A DNA stretch of 64,000 nucleotides from Heterodera schachtii (lineage: Eukaryota > Nematoda > Chromadorea > Rhabditida > Heteroderidae), in assembly GCA_023374025.1 (NCBI GenBank), contig SIJG01000053.1:62001-126000 (forward strand), given 5' to 3'. Below are positions 12,244-24,301 of this stretch, in pieces. The notes beneath the pieces are model-generated. The model did not search any database and was not told where the DNA came from. It saw only the letters and a list, made by a program, of their open reading frames with translations. The position numbers and the translations under genes are program-made. Numbering within the stretch: position 1 is the first letter of the stretch; the number at the start of each line of letters is the position of its first letter.

Positions 12244-15200
12244 TCAGAAAACCGGTTTGTATCTTTTGATTGTTTCAGTGATGTGCTGGTAGGAGACCAA
12301 TTCCTCATTTGCTTGACAATTTTGAAAAACTTCATGGGAAAGAACTTTGCTCAATCGTTGGTAGTAACTGATGAATTGGGAAAATGCCATCTGAAACGGA
12401 GAGGGCTTTTCGAGTGCGAAATGCCAATCCGTCAAACCTGCAAAACGTTGGCGCCGTTTTTGTAATTTGTAAACGAATGCAAAATTTCGTCGTTTATTGC
12501 GTCGATCGATCTTCGCCACTCGGCGCTGAATGTCCGCACAATTTGGACGACTTTCCCTGGCAAAATGTCAGTGCCTTTCCCTCGCCTTTCTCCCATTTAC
12601 CCGTGTAACGGGCGAGCAGTTGGGTGTGGTTCTGTTCGACAAGCGGCTCACATTCGTTGACGAATTGAATGAGCGGGGCAAAGTGCGGGCTGAGCATTTC
12701 CTCGACGTAAGTGCCCATTTTGGTCTGCTGCAATTCCCAAAAACTGCCCCTCTCTTTGGAATCGGCCAAAACCCTTTCCTGAAGGAAAATAAATCCAAAA
12801 CCCTTTTTCTGAAAGCAAATAAAATGTTTTTTCTTTTTTTTTGGTTTGTGCACATTTAAAACGGTGAGAACGACGTCGTAATTGTTTATCTGGAAGACCA
12901 GCCGTTCCTTCTTCGATTTCAGTTGGGTGGCAAGTCGGTTCAACAGTCCCTCAATCTCCGCTTGCTGTCGCGAAAGGATTTTCTGAAGGGTTTGGATTTG
13001 TTTCTACAATTTACCATACCTGTGCAAGGGGGTAGATAGGGGGGGGGCCTCTTAGTCGATCGTAAGAAGTTGGAGGGGAGGTGAAGGAAGGAAGAACGAG
13101 AAGAAGAAAAGGAAGTGAGAGAAAAAAAGTCAGCGAAAAGTCGATCGTTAATATGAAACTTTATAAAATTTTCTCATTTTTTGCCCCGAAGAGCAAAAAA
13201 AAAAAAAGAAAAAAAGTTCAACGCAGGCAAAAATGGTCGATCGTAATGGAAATGGGCTTTGATCCCCCCCGTGGGGGGGGGAGGCAAAGTACGTAAGACC
13301 TCTTGGCTGACCCCCCATCCCCCTTTGCACAGTATGATTTATGCCCACTTTTTGAGTCTGTTTTTGCAATTAGCCCACTTTTTGGTTTTTTTTTTGTTGC
13401 TATTTTCCCACTTGAAGTCGCGGGTCCGTCACTTTGTACGCCAACTCGCTGCACACCAACAGCGAACAGGTCAGCTCGGCATATCTTCGGCATACGTAGT
13501 GGGGACGCGAGTCCACCGGCACTTTGCGCACATCGATCGCCCTTACGCTGTCACTGTGGGCAGTCATCACGGCATCCAACCGAGCCCATAAAAAACCGAC
13601 CAAAGCATCCCAATAACTGAACAAAAGGCAGTGAATCTGTCAAACGAAATGCGCACCCGTTGATGACCACAACGGCACGGTCGGCCATCATTTCGCGAAA
13701 TTTCGCTGCAGAAACAAATGCACAGAAAAAGCGAAATCGCATCGAAATTGGCAGCAATTTTCTCTTCCAACGTTTTCTAGAAAAAAACGATCATTAATTC
13801 CCATTAAAACAATTAGAAATTACCAATAAAAGGCTGATGGACCGTCCCATCACTGAAGTAAATAAATCGACGGCCGACTGACCATTGACCATGAAAAAAT
13901 CACAAATGAACAGAAACTCATGACTGCAATGGTCGACCAAAGCGTACTGAACACTCCGAAAAAGACTTTCGAATTGGAACTGAAATTAGAAAAAGACATA
14001 AAACAATTCCAATTCCAAATAAATAAAAAACCGTTTCGTTATTTTCCTGCGCCACGTGGGGCACAATGAGCGGAGCCAACAAATCATCGAGCAGCAAATT
14101 TTGGCGATGACCCAATGAAAAAACTGTCGCTCGACTTCGCGTCTAGAATTTAAATATGCATAAAATGCTAAATAAAAATAATTGGGGAAGGGTCTCATAA
14201 AAGTCGGTTGGACTCGTAAAGTGCATCAGAACCCTGACACCATAAAAAAACAACTAATTTTGTGCTCCTTTTAAAGTGAAATTTCATTTCTAAAATGGGA
14301 AAGGAACGGAACCGATCCGAAAAGTGAACGGCAGGCCATTGTCAATGCCGACTTGGTGGGTTTTGCCGGAAGTGAAAAGACTCGGCAATGCGGAGATTGT
14401 CGTGGGATGTTTGGCCACGTCCTCGGCCCCGAGCAAATCGGACTTTGTCGCAGAGTCGACCATCTCAACAGAATGCGATGGGAAGTGAGAAAGGCCGCTA
14501 ATTTACTTGGAATTTAAACAGCCGGGAAACGTAAGCCTTGAAATAAGAAAAGAACATTTTGCTGGTCGTGTCCACATATTCGTCTTTGACTTCTCGCGCC
14601 ACTTGCCGGTCATTTGCGAGCAGAAATTCGTAAAAGAAGCTGAGAGGGTGCGGGGAATGTAATGGCGGGATTTGACGTCAGAACACCGATTTTTGAGGAG
14701 GGCATTTTGAGTGATTTGGTAATTGGTCAAAGGCTTTCGGAAGAGCGAAATCTTCAGCAAAAGCCATTCTCTGATCTTCTCCATCGCTTTATACTTCAAA
14801 TTCTCCACCACGTCGTGCACATCGCCCACCGATTTGGCGTCTTTGAACTGCTGCGTCTTGATGAATTGCAATTTGTGCTGCAGTTCGTGCAACTGCTCCA
14901 GAAACTCACAACTGTTCACTTCCCTCTCAATGATTGTCCTGGGAAGAAACGAATTTATGGTGTAAAATTGGAGCTGACCCCACCCTCCCCCGATTTAGTG
15001 GAAAAAACTAAGATTTTAAATCTTAATAGTTTCCAAAAAATGGTGGGGGCAAGCAACTTCAGCAGCACCAAATTAACAGCCATAAAAGGGACAAAATATT
15101 CACTTTATCATCGTGTGAGGGACGACCATATCATCGACGAACTGAAGAGAGTGGCATAATCAGAACATTTTAAGCATAAAGCCATCCTAATTGTAAGCTG

Positions 15201-15716
15201 TAAAAACCGTAAAGCGTTCCCCTCCCCCCTCTTTTTTCCTTTGCCGTCAGTCGGTCCCCTTTCTTCCCCCAATTTTCACTTGGCTCAGCTCGGCGCGCAC
15301 TCTCTGCCGATTGTGCAGCTGATGGTTGATCTCGATAGACTGCTGCTTCAGGTGCTGCATGTCGGCACTGATTGTGCCCAATTCGTCGAGAAAAGTCGCC
15401 AACATTCGTTCGATGCTCTGCGGGGGCGGGCTTTTCCCAGCAGTCCTTCCCCAATGCGCCACCCCCTGCCCACTTCCAATGCTCCGTCACACTCGTCAAT
15501 TTCCCGTGCCAATTCCGCGCTTCTGTCCGCTTGGCCAATACAATCGTCGATGGTCAGTTCCTCCGCCCTTTTCAGCTCCCCTTCTAACTCTGTCAAATAA
15601 TCACGGATGTCCTGCTGATTTCCCAGCTTCTGTCGCATCACTTCATCTTCCAAGTCCAAATTTGAAAAGTCTTTCACTGAATCATTTCCAACTCCGTCGG
15701 TTTTTGTGCCAATCAT
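12244..15716 (-). CDS. vps-52: VPS52, GARP/EARP tethering complex subunit
   Basis: Subunit of the GARP and EARP complexes that tether endosome-derived vesicles at the trans-Golgi and recycling endosomes. The start at 15716 gives MIGTKTDGVGND, then the conserved N-terminal coiled coil (NLDLEDEVM, ELKRAEELTIDDCIGQ, HNRQRVRAEL). The middle has MEKIREWLLLKISLFRKPLT NYQI, matching the VPS52 motif REF(I/L)LQKIYSFRKPMTNYQ; LDDLLAPLIVPHVAQ; and RPHYVCRRYAEL. The C-terminal third has VFQINNYDVVLTVLN, EEMLSPHF and ends ITETIKRYKPVF, just as human VPS52 ends with KKHKPNF. About ten exons span the interval. Convergent with the dehydratase gene, with only 108 bp between stop codons. Confidence 0.93.
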
Positions 15717-16204
15717 TTATTTCCTTATAGGTTAATTAAAAATTGAAATGGACGAATAATTAAATTAATAAGTATTGAAGATATATGTTTTTTTTCAAAA
15801 AGGCAATCTGGTAAAAAACAAGGGAAGTACATATAGTTTAGTAATGTTTATCAAAGTACCAATTTTATTAGACAAACAGAAAAAAAATTATTCTAACGGA
15901 GACAATTAATAGAAAACGCATCAATTAAATGAGTCGAATGGAAAAGACAGAAAATGGAATTCCGACCAACTATTATGGAAAAACTGACCGATTTAAGGTT
16001 AATAATGAACAATAAAAAATGCCGCGAGAAAAAAAAGTTAAATACAATAGAATGCATTTCGGCATTATACAGTAGCTGCCAAGCCAATCATTAGCAATGA
16101 CTTTCTCCCTCGCAACACTCGGCCCCCGCAACGGCAGATTGGTAAAGAGAGGCAATTTTGGGATTGGACAGGCAAACAGTGCCACCTGCTGATGGCACTG
16201 TCCA
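15717..16204. other. Short intergenic region, no gene seen
   Basis: AT-rich stretch between the VPS52 start codon and the DNase II stop codon, both on the minus strand. It should hold the VPS52 promoter and the DNase II 3' UTR. No conserved frame found. Confidence 0.6.
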
Positions 16205-17504
16205 TTATGGGATAGATTCGTCACAAAACGCACCCCCTCGGCGCGCCTGCGACTGTTGCCGGTTGATGTCCCCAATGCACGTCCACCGACCACTTTCACT
16301 GACAGCCCATTTTGAGTGATCCTCAGTGTTTTTGAATGCGAATTTTGAGGCCTTCACGGAAAGTACATTGTGCACCTGCAAATTGTTGTGTTTTAGCAAA
16401 CTCGGCAAAAATGCTAAGGCAATCCGTGCGAATGCGCCTTAAATGAAGAGGAGCAATTGGAGGGGAGGTCGCCTCTGCCGACCAGCCAAGTCTCGACGTA
16501 GATGGACGACTTCAGCCGAGGGGCGACCAATTCACTGTATAAATCTGGATTTGGGAGGTGGGACATTCGGGGACCAACAAGTCAGTACCCTTTCCGAATT
16601 GTTTGTGTTTGTGAAAGGTGGTGAATGACTGTCCCTTGAGAGAATGGACGTCGGTGACAGAGAAGGGAACCCTTTTTTTGTAGGGAAATGTCGTCCGATT
16701 GACCGCCTTGGCCAAGTCGGGGAAAAGGCGGGCGAAAGAGTCGGGCAATTGGAAGTCGTAGACATTGGGTTGAGCAACGAACAATTGCTGACCTAAACAA
16801 ACCAATGGACAAGGAAAAGGTCGGAAAAAGACCGATTTCCTTAAGCGCTGTGCTCGATAGAGTGATGCAAAGCATCGATTGACCGTTTCTCTTCCCGCTC
16901 TGTGGGTAAACGTAATCGGCCCCCGTGCTGGCAGGAAACTTAGGCACAGAGTGCACCAGCCAAAAGCCGGAAATGTCGTCGAAGACGAGCACTCCCTAAA
17001 GCGGGCCCATTCGGTCGCCAAGGGATGGATGCCCTCGTCCGTGCCCTTCTCACTTTCATATGCGCTCGATTTGAGTCGGTTTTGCCATTGTTTGGGTTCT
17101 CATCATTAAACAAGGCAAAGAAATCGCCCTCAAATGGACAAACGGTTCAGAAGGCAGTTGAGACCGTTCTGCTTACCTTTTTTTTCTTTGCTGTGAACAG
17201 TTGCGAGACGGTCAGTCCAATTGCTGAACTTTTGTCCTCCACATTTTTGTCGGAAAGGCGCCAAGCGGCGGTGTTCGCGTCCGAATAAAGAAAGGCGGTG
17301 CCGTCGCCGTCGGACCCCAAATCGGGCAATTTGTAAGCGACAAACCTGTAAAATGGCAACGAAAGCAAAAGAAATCTAACCAATCAGTCGAACTGACCAA
17401 TCGACATCTTTTCCCGACAACGATTTGCAAGAATACCCGAAGAGATTCTGTGGGAAAACGGAGAACAGCGCCAAAAAGGAGGCGAGACGGACAACGGCAC
17501 CCAT
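16205..17504 (-). CDS. Acid deoxyribonuclease II (NUC-1/CRN family)
   Basis: Lysosomal or secreted endonuclease that clears apoptotic and ingested DNA. The start at 17504 gives a signal peptide ([20 protein letters not shown]), then [12 protein letters not shown]; an intron splices to [15 protein letters not shown], the DNase II N-terminal VDWF-YKLP motif. Further exons carry [46 protein letters not shown] and the catalytic HxK as DHSKWAVS, then [19 protein letters not shown]. It ends AFCDESIP before TAA, slightly shorter than typical. Nematodes have three such enzymes (nuc-1, crn-6, crn-7); which one this is cannot be told. Confidence 0.93.
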
Positions 17505-18565
17505 TGAATACTTTAAAAATGTTCGATGCAATGTTCACAAAAATTATTAGGTTGTATTTAAACATCCTTTGCATATATTTACTAGACAATGAACCAATAA
17601 ATCAAATTTTATCATCAATTGTATACACAGCGGTCCAAGTTCAGAGGTCCCCAGACGCACTTTTACTCTAAAAATTGGACCGCAAGTTTTGAGTAATATT
17701 TGAAATCGATTGATCAGAGATTTGTGTTTAATATCCATAAAATACAGAAAGGAGTTTGAATTACAAATTACAGAATGGGATGAAAAAAGCAATCCTAAGT
17801 ATTATATATAGCAAAGACAATGAAGGACAAATGACGGCGCCATTCCATTCGGAAAAATAAGTCCACAAATTTTTAAATAACAAAAGCAATGGATGGACCC
17901 CGTAAAAAGTTTAATAACGGTAATGAAACGCGAAAAAGTAAAGAGAGCCTTTCTAGAATCGTTAGTTATTTCGGGGGAAGTTTACAGTGTTTTTGCATTG
18001 GTAAACAGTAAGCGAAGTTTCTGTTGGTTTGTCGGTGTAACTCTCGAATTGGCGTGCAGCACTTTTTGAGATTTAATCTATCCCTGGGAAGTTGCGGAAA
18101 TTTTATCATTATTGCATTTAACGACGGATGGTTTCATAGGAGCCAATAAACTCGCAGTTGAAGCCAAAAAGTCGAGTCCAGACGTTTCTACAACTGAAAT
18201 TTTAACCAATTAATCTAAATTTATAAGATCTATTTTGAGCTTTGAGTAAATCCTTTTTTATTCCTACGGCACCGTCGGCCCACTCAGGCACCAAAATTTA
18301 AAAAAAATGGTCGCCGAATTACAGGCTTTACAGTAATTATCCAGTTTTCGTGGCTTTGTATTTGTTTTTTAAAATTCAAAATCTGGGCCTTAAAATGCGG
18401 AAAACCCTAAAAAACATGTGTTCCCCCTTCCTTTCATTTAAAATTTGACCTTCATCCATAGAAATTGACTGATTCACAATAAATTCTTTGGTCCTCAGTA
18501 GGTCAAGAGTTGTAAGTGTTGTTCTGTAAAATTTGAAATGTAAGCTTTTTCAATTAACAGATAAA
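17505..18565. other. Intergenic, no clear gene
   Basis: About 1.06 kb of AT-rich DNA between the DNase II start and the next minus-strand gene. A minus-strand stretch at about 18120-18200 (NVWTRLFGFNCEFIGSYETI) follows a possible acceptor and could be a terminal exon, but there is no supporting neighbour exon or family match. Confidence 0.4.
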
Positions 18566-18573
18566 TGGAATAT

Positions 18574-18652
18574 ATCAGGGATGTTGCGTCTCATTTCTCG
18601 CCTTTTTTTTTTGCTTCTCGTTCTCTCATTTATTTTGGTCTCGCAACATCCC
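18574..18652. repeat. Short foldback element with flanking direct repeat
   Basis: GGGATGTTGCG and CGCAACATCCC arms enclose a pyrimidine-rich loop. The 8-mer TGGAATAT occurs at 18566-18573 and 18653-18660, consistent with a target duplication, although four extra bases sit before the left arm. Arms resemble the hairpin at 8162-8223. Confidence 0.55.
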
Positions 18653-18666
18653 TGGAATATTATTCC

Positions 18667-21176
18667 TTAAAAGTACAAATGATTGGAAGAAGGCGTTCCA
18701 TTGTCACATGTTCCATTACTCACAACCAATCCGTTTTCCGCCTGAACAGTGATCGGAGCAGCGCAATTTCCAATGACCGCTGGTACGGCTGACGAAACAT
18801 TGGCATTGGTGACGTTGTTTTCAATTGGTAATGATGAAGAAGCCTTCTCATAAGCATGGTCCGCTTCAACGATTTCGTTTGATGCCCTAAGAATTTGACG
18901 TGACGAATGGGCGACATAATGCGCAGAAACCAAAGGCGAAGGTTTTGTCGAGAGGACACTGAAAAGCTTATGTAATATTTTTTTTAGCACATGGCACACC
19001 TTTCTTTTGAACTGTGAGGTGTTTGTGGGGCGTCATTTAATTTGCGTCGTTCTTCAAAGTGATTTTTGCACCATTTTGAAACCTCTTCTAATGAGAAACG
19101 AGTTTGACTCTTTTTTTTTTGACATCCAACACTTACCACAGTGTAAGTCCTTTCCAAAATTGTTTTCGTTTTTGGCCATGTGAATGGGAGTTTGGCCACA
19201 ATATTTAGTGTTTTGGCGGAAATGAGAATAGCATTTCTGATTGTGAGAAGCTTGAAGATGCGAACTGATTTTTAGCCTAAACCAAGAAAACATGCCGAAA
19301 TTCGAAAAAAAAAACGAAAATTGGCCACCTTTTGTCAGTCCCGCGTGTATTCGGCTGAACTGCCCTATGAAATGGACGCACCCGCGCACAAACAAAAGTC
19401 GTCTCGTCATTCTCTCGCCTCCGTGTCTCGTCACTTCTTTTAAGCCCTAAATAATGTTTAAATAGATCACATAAAGAAGGTTGTATATCTCTTGGCTCAT
19501 TGGCAGTTTTAGTTCTCACAATCAGATAAGATTTTTGGTATTATTTTGTTTTGTCTCCTCTATTTTTCGAAAAATAACAATTTAAAAAAGTCGCGTAAAA
19601 CAACTTTTCGATAAAACGCATGGAATGACAGAAAAAAACAACAATTTACATTTGAAATGAAATGATTAATTATTGTCATGGGTAAATATAGCTATATGAT
19701 CTTGGCATTAAATCTGAATTTTGGTGAAAATAAATTTCCGACTTTTTGTTCGGGTTTTTTCGAAAAATAGGGGGGGGGGCAAACAAAGTAATACCCGATA
19801 TTTAAGTCGAAAGTTCTCATTGGATTCTTATGGTTAATACTGCTCGAAATTGCTAAATTTTGCTGCCTTTTAATTGTCCGAATTTTTGTTTTAAATTTCG
19901 AGGCCTTAAAAACAAAAAGACCATGATCGAAATTCGATGATTGTTCTCCTTTGGTAAAGTCACATTTCGCTTCGTTATTTGGCCCAATACTCAAATTATG
20001 ACAGTGTTGAAGTTGGGAGGAAGAAGTCGGGTAATCTGCCGACGACAATGGTAAGGATTTTGAAAATGATTTGTTTGAGTGATAAATGGGCTGAATTTAG
20101 AAACTTTTTTGATTAAATTTATGACAAAAATTACATGTGACAGTGCAGAGTTGATCACGCTTTCTGCCTCTTTGGTTGAATTGCTTACATTATATTTGTA
20201 AAATGGTGTCCGTTTAGCTTTTTGTTGGGTGTCCGACAGACATTTTTTGGCCGATTCTTCGCTTTCCAATGGCTCCTCCTCTTTTTTCTTTTTTTCCAAT
20301 GAAACTTCCTTCTTCCTCTTTTCATCTTCCACCCTCTTTCTCTTCCGTGGCCTCCCAACACCGTTTTTCGTCGGTTTTTGAGTTGTAACAGTCACAGTTT
20401 CTCCATTTTTAGTTGAAATTGTGTCTTCATTTGACTCAGAACTGTGAAGAAATTTTCGTAACCTCTCGGGAACTTAATTCAATGCATAAGGAAATAATAC
20501 AATTTCGTAAATTTTAATAACAAAAATATTTCTAAGTGGTAAATCCTAACCGTAAGGTTGTTTTGGCAATGCCATCAAATGAGAAAGCGCGTCATTTGCG
20601 TTTGGCAAAGTGCTGTTATGTTTATGCAACTCGCTAATGTGTTTAGAGAATAATTTTGGGTCGTTGTTAACGGCACCCATTTTCCTGATTTTTGCCAATT
20701 CAATCCCAGTCAAATCGTAGGCGAATGAAACCCATCGTGCATCGTTGTCGTAAGAAGGATTTAGCCTAATTTAAGAATTTAAAAATTTAAGTAACAAAAA
20801 TACTTACCGCTGGGCAATACGACAGATATGCGGATTATTAGAAGCAATTCGGATTTTTATGTTAAATTCGTCATCATCAATACTGTAAACAAACAAATAG
20901 TGTTTAAGAGATTTGTTGCACTTACGACAAAGCCGTCTTCAGATGGTCCAAAAGTAACTCAGTGTATTGTGTTAGCGGTCCTTGAGCGCGTAAAGCGAAG
21001 ACCACATTCTCAAAAGCTTGTTTCTCTAAAATAAGTTACCTATTAGGTTTATACTTGGAAGGCAAACCAAAAGAAAACCTACCTAATGCTCGCAATAAAA
21101 ACTGACAATCTTCCATTGAATTTAAGTAGGAATCGATAATAGATTTTGAGTCCAGATTGGAAGTTGAAGGTTGCAT
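18667..21176 (-). CDS. Unrecognised AT-hook-bearing, probably nuclear protein
   Basis: Multi-exon gene starting MQPSTSNLDSKSIIDSYLNS at 21176. The splice joints at about 21090, 20945, 20820, 20770 and 20550 are canonical and hold frame. The N-terminal part (FENVVFALRAQGPL; WVSFAYDLTGIELAKI; HISELHKHNSTLPNANDALS) looks helical and faintly recalls death-fold domains, a weak resemblance only. Next comes an AT-hook, GRPRKRKR, in a very basic, acidic-alternating segment (20400-20230). Later exons contain RTKTANEPRDIQPSLCDLF, VRPFHRAVQPNTRG, CGQTPIHMAKNENN, VSKWCKNHFEERRKLN and SAHYVAHSSRQILRASNEIV, ending SSNHLYF. Joints between about 20010 and 19500 are uncertain, so this could be two genes. Confidence 0.6.
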
Positions 21177-21660
21177 TTAATTTGGATATTCTGAAACAAA
21201 ACAAATGATCACCCAGAGCATTAAAACCATACTTTTAAGGAGTGACAATTCCTTTTGACAATTTAGGATTTTGTATTCTTTTTACATCTAAAATAAATAA
21301 AAAGAACAATATTTCAAAACATATTTAATTTACACTTTTGGAAAGATGAAGTCCGGCGGGACGGATAGCGCCATTTAGAAAAAAAACTTTGTTTTAGTGA
21401 ATAGGAGGATAATTTACCTAAATATATTTTCGCCAAAATATTTTTTTTCTAACTGTAATAATTTGATCAATTTTCACTTACCTAAATCTCGAAAAAAAAA
21501 ATTTTCCTTTTTGTTTCTTTTGTTATTTGTAAAAACTGATGTCATATTGGTGACAGAAAAAAGTCGGAAATATATTTTCGTTCATATTAAAAAAAAATTT
21601 GTTAAAAGGCAATTTTATTTAACTTTTCAGATTTGACATCCCTAAAATAAGCATTCGATA

Positions 21661-22655
21661 ATGAGGTTATAGCCATTATATATTTTTTTTATTGCGCATC
21701 TCTTAATTTATAGCAATCTTCGTCTGCAAAAGCGCTTGGCTGCTTCGGTGTTGAAATGTGGTAAAGGAAAGATTTGGCTCGACCCAAATGAAGTCAACGA
21801 GATTTCGAATGCTAATTCTCGTCAAAATGTTCGACGTCTTGTCAAAGACGGTCTCATTATCCGCAAGCCGGGGAAAGTCCATTCACGTTATCGCGCTCGT
21901 GAACGTTTGGAAGCACGCAGAAAGGTTAATGGTTTTACACTATTTTCGACCGGATATTTACTCTGAATAATTTAGGGCCGTCACATGGGGTTCGGCAAGC
22001 GTCATGGTACTCGCAATGCGCGTATGCCAGAGAAAGTGATTTGGATGCGTCGAATGCGTGTGCTTCGTCATTTATTGAAGCGTTATCGTGATGCTAAAAA
22101 AATCGACAAACACCTTTACCATGAGCTCTACCTCAAAGCAAAAGGAAATGCGTTCAAGAACAAGCGCAACCTCATGGAATACATCTTTAAGAAGAAAACC
22201 GAAAACCAACGTTCTAAACAGCTCGCGTATGGTTTTTTGGGTCCAACTGAATCCGGCTCAACCCGTTATATTGTGTTTCAGAGAACAGGCCGAGGCACGT
22301 CGCAACAAGAACAAGGAAACCCGCAAACGTCGCGAGGAGCGTTTGGTTCAGAAGCGAAAGGAACTTTTGCACAAAATTTCGGAGAGCGAGAAAGAGAAGA
22401 CGCCTCAGCCCCTAGTGACAAAGCCAGCCGAGAAAGAGCAACCGAAGCCACAACCTGTCGCTGCACGGACCGCTGATAAGGAACAGCCCAAGACACAAAC
22501 GGCCGCGGTAAAAACTGCAGAGAAGGAGCAGCCGAAGTCAAAAACGGAAACTGTGGGCAAAAGGGTATTAGTCGGTGTAAGCTTAATTGAGGTCTAATGG
22601 GTTTAATTGCTTAAAGGAAACTGTTGGTCCCAAGAAAAAGAAAGGAGGCAAGTAA
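21661..22655 (+). CDS. rpl-19: 60S ribosomal protein L19 (eL19) with extended C-terminal tail
   Basis: Large-subunit ribosomal protein. Five exons: 21661-21665 (only ATGAG), 21714-21924, 21976-22226, 22282-22564, 22617-22655. The five-base first exon is needed to make the conserved [20 protein letters not shown]. Conserved blocks are [15 protein letters not shown] [54 protein letters not shown] and [20 protein letters not shown]. Splicing gives 262 residues, about 65 more than animal L19 (about 196). The excess is a Lys/Glu/Pro/Gln tail made of three imperfect repeats of the type [13 protein letters not shown]. It ends GPKKKKGGK. Confidence 0.97.
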
Positions 22656-23213
22656 ATGACAACAAGCGGACGATCGGATTTGAGACAATCGATCGCATTC
22701 ATTGTTTTGCCACATCATATTTGTTGAAGAATTGTTATTATTCAAATTGGTTTCTTGATTTAAATGTTTGCTGCTTTTTTATTTTGTTACATTTTATGTT
22801 TCAACGTCTTTTAATTAGGCAGTTCTTAAGGCGTACAGTTTTCACTCGGATCGGACCGCTTTAGCGTCTTCCTCCATCGTTTGTCGTAAACAGTGTGGAC
22901 TTTTGACGGACCTGGTCTTTATTTTGAGAAAGGTATCGTGGTAGGATGTGTTAGTGGAATAATATGCACTATGTAGTCTTTGGTTTCCGAAATTGGTTGG
23001 GTTAAATTTAAAAATATTAAATGACTAACAGCAAACTATTAACCTTATATTTGGGACAAATAAACAATTAAGATTATTGTAAGTTCATTGTGTCTTGGCA
23101 ATATTTTATTGTAATTACAAAAATCAAAAGTCCATCGTTATTGGGTTTCCTTTTGTCATTGTTCTGTCCGATTGGTCTCATTGTCCTGCTCCTGAATTGC
23201 TTTCTTTAAAACA
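22656..23213. other. Convergent intergenic region
   Basis: Region between the L19 stop (+) and the MKSR-1 stop (-); no frame of interest. It should hold both 3' UTRs. AT-rich, with AATAAA-like signals near 23057. Confidence 0.5.
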
Positions 23214-24301
23214 TCATAGTACAATTCCTTTAACCTGAACAGGTTCCATATGTTCCTTTTTCTTCCTTTTCCCTTCATCAATTATTGCTTTTCTGTTTTT
23301 AATGACTTCGTTGTCGATGGGGTGCCAATTAAATGGGAATTCGACGGTTTTGCTGATCGGCGAGTTTAGTGCATACCCGAGTTTATCTATGTTTTTGAGT
23401 GTTGCACTCAGTGAAAGCTGTACAAAGCCATAGGATGTGACACGAGTGACTTAAAGGGGATGTTTTCCTTATTACTTCACGAGTAGCCCTTCGTTTAAAC
23501 GTGGCACATTTTTCTTTGCATTTTTGGTATTATCTTAAGCTACATACATATTTGAGTCTCTTTTTCTCAGTGGTTTGGTGAACTCATTTTGTAATTTACC
23601 ATCTCTTCCCTCTGCCATCGCAATAATTTTTGGGTCGACAAATTCCGCTTTACGACCCGTAAATAGACTTAACAATCTCTGAGCAACTGTTGACGTTTGT
23701 GGTAGGAAAATGGGACACTTTCGCTTAGTGCTAAAGCACTGGTATTATCCAAATCGCGAATATTCGTCAACCTTTAATTATTTAGGTTACCTTCCGGGGG
23801 CTGTTGGCAAATGGGTAACGGAATAGCCGCGAATAACATCATTCCCGAACATATCATAACCATAAAAACTGAATACGATTTGGGGCCCTTAAATTGAAAA
23901 GAATTTGCTGTGATTGATTTTACTAATGTGAATAATACATTTGAATGGATTTGTTGAACAAAAAGTTCCTTCGATGGAAGTGTTCAGTGTTATGAGACCT
24001 CCTCTTTCCCGTTTATGTCCAATGTGAGTAATTCCTAAATTTTACATTTTTGCTCTTTGCGTTTGTTTTGTTCTTACAGTATCTTTCCCTTCTTCGTTCC
24101 CTTACCTTCTTCTTCTCCTCCAACTTGGCTCCAATCGGGTCCATAAACGTAAAAATACTTGCAGTAAACATTTGAGAATGAAATACACTAAATTTCTGTT
24201 TTTCATAATAAACCAAGAATAAGCACCTCGACTGTTTCTATTTGACCCGTTACCATTAATAAGAAACAATTTCCGTTTCGTTTATGCGTCAATTCTTCCA
24301 T
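23214..24301 (-). CDS. mksr-1: B9-domain ciliary transition-zone protein B9D1 (MKSR-1)
   Basis: Component of the MKS module at the transition zone of sensory cilia. No exon is long, so the gene is seen only by splicing. Exon 1 (24301-24227) gives [20 protein letters not shown]; exon 2 (about 24190-24115) gives [20 protein letters not shown], matching B9D1 DLYCKYCFVYGQDWAP. A later exon (about 23870-23790) gives [20 protein letters not shown] followed by LPTAPGR, the B9 motif Y-G-D-FGNDVVRGYG-VH-P-SPGRH. Then come [20 protein letters not shown] and AMAEGRDGK (family: [20 protein letters not shown]) and [12 protein letters not shown], with a lysine-rich end ([12 protein letters not shown]). Stop TGA at 23214-23216. 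Confidence 0.88.

Noticed and set aside
16443..17288. Several open plus-strand frames across the DNase II gene
   Set aside because: Shadow frames; the minus strand has a signal peptide, the HxK active site and consistent splicing.
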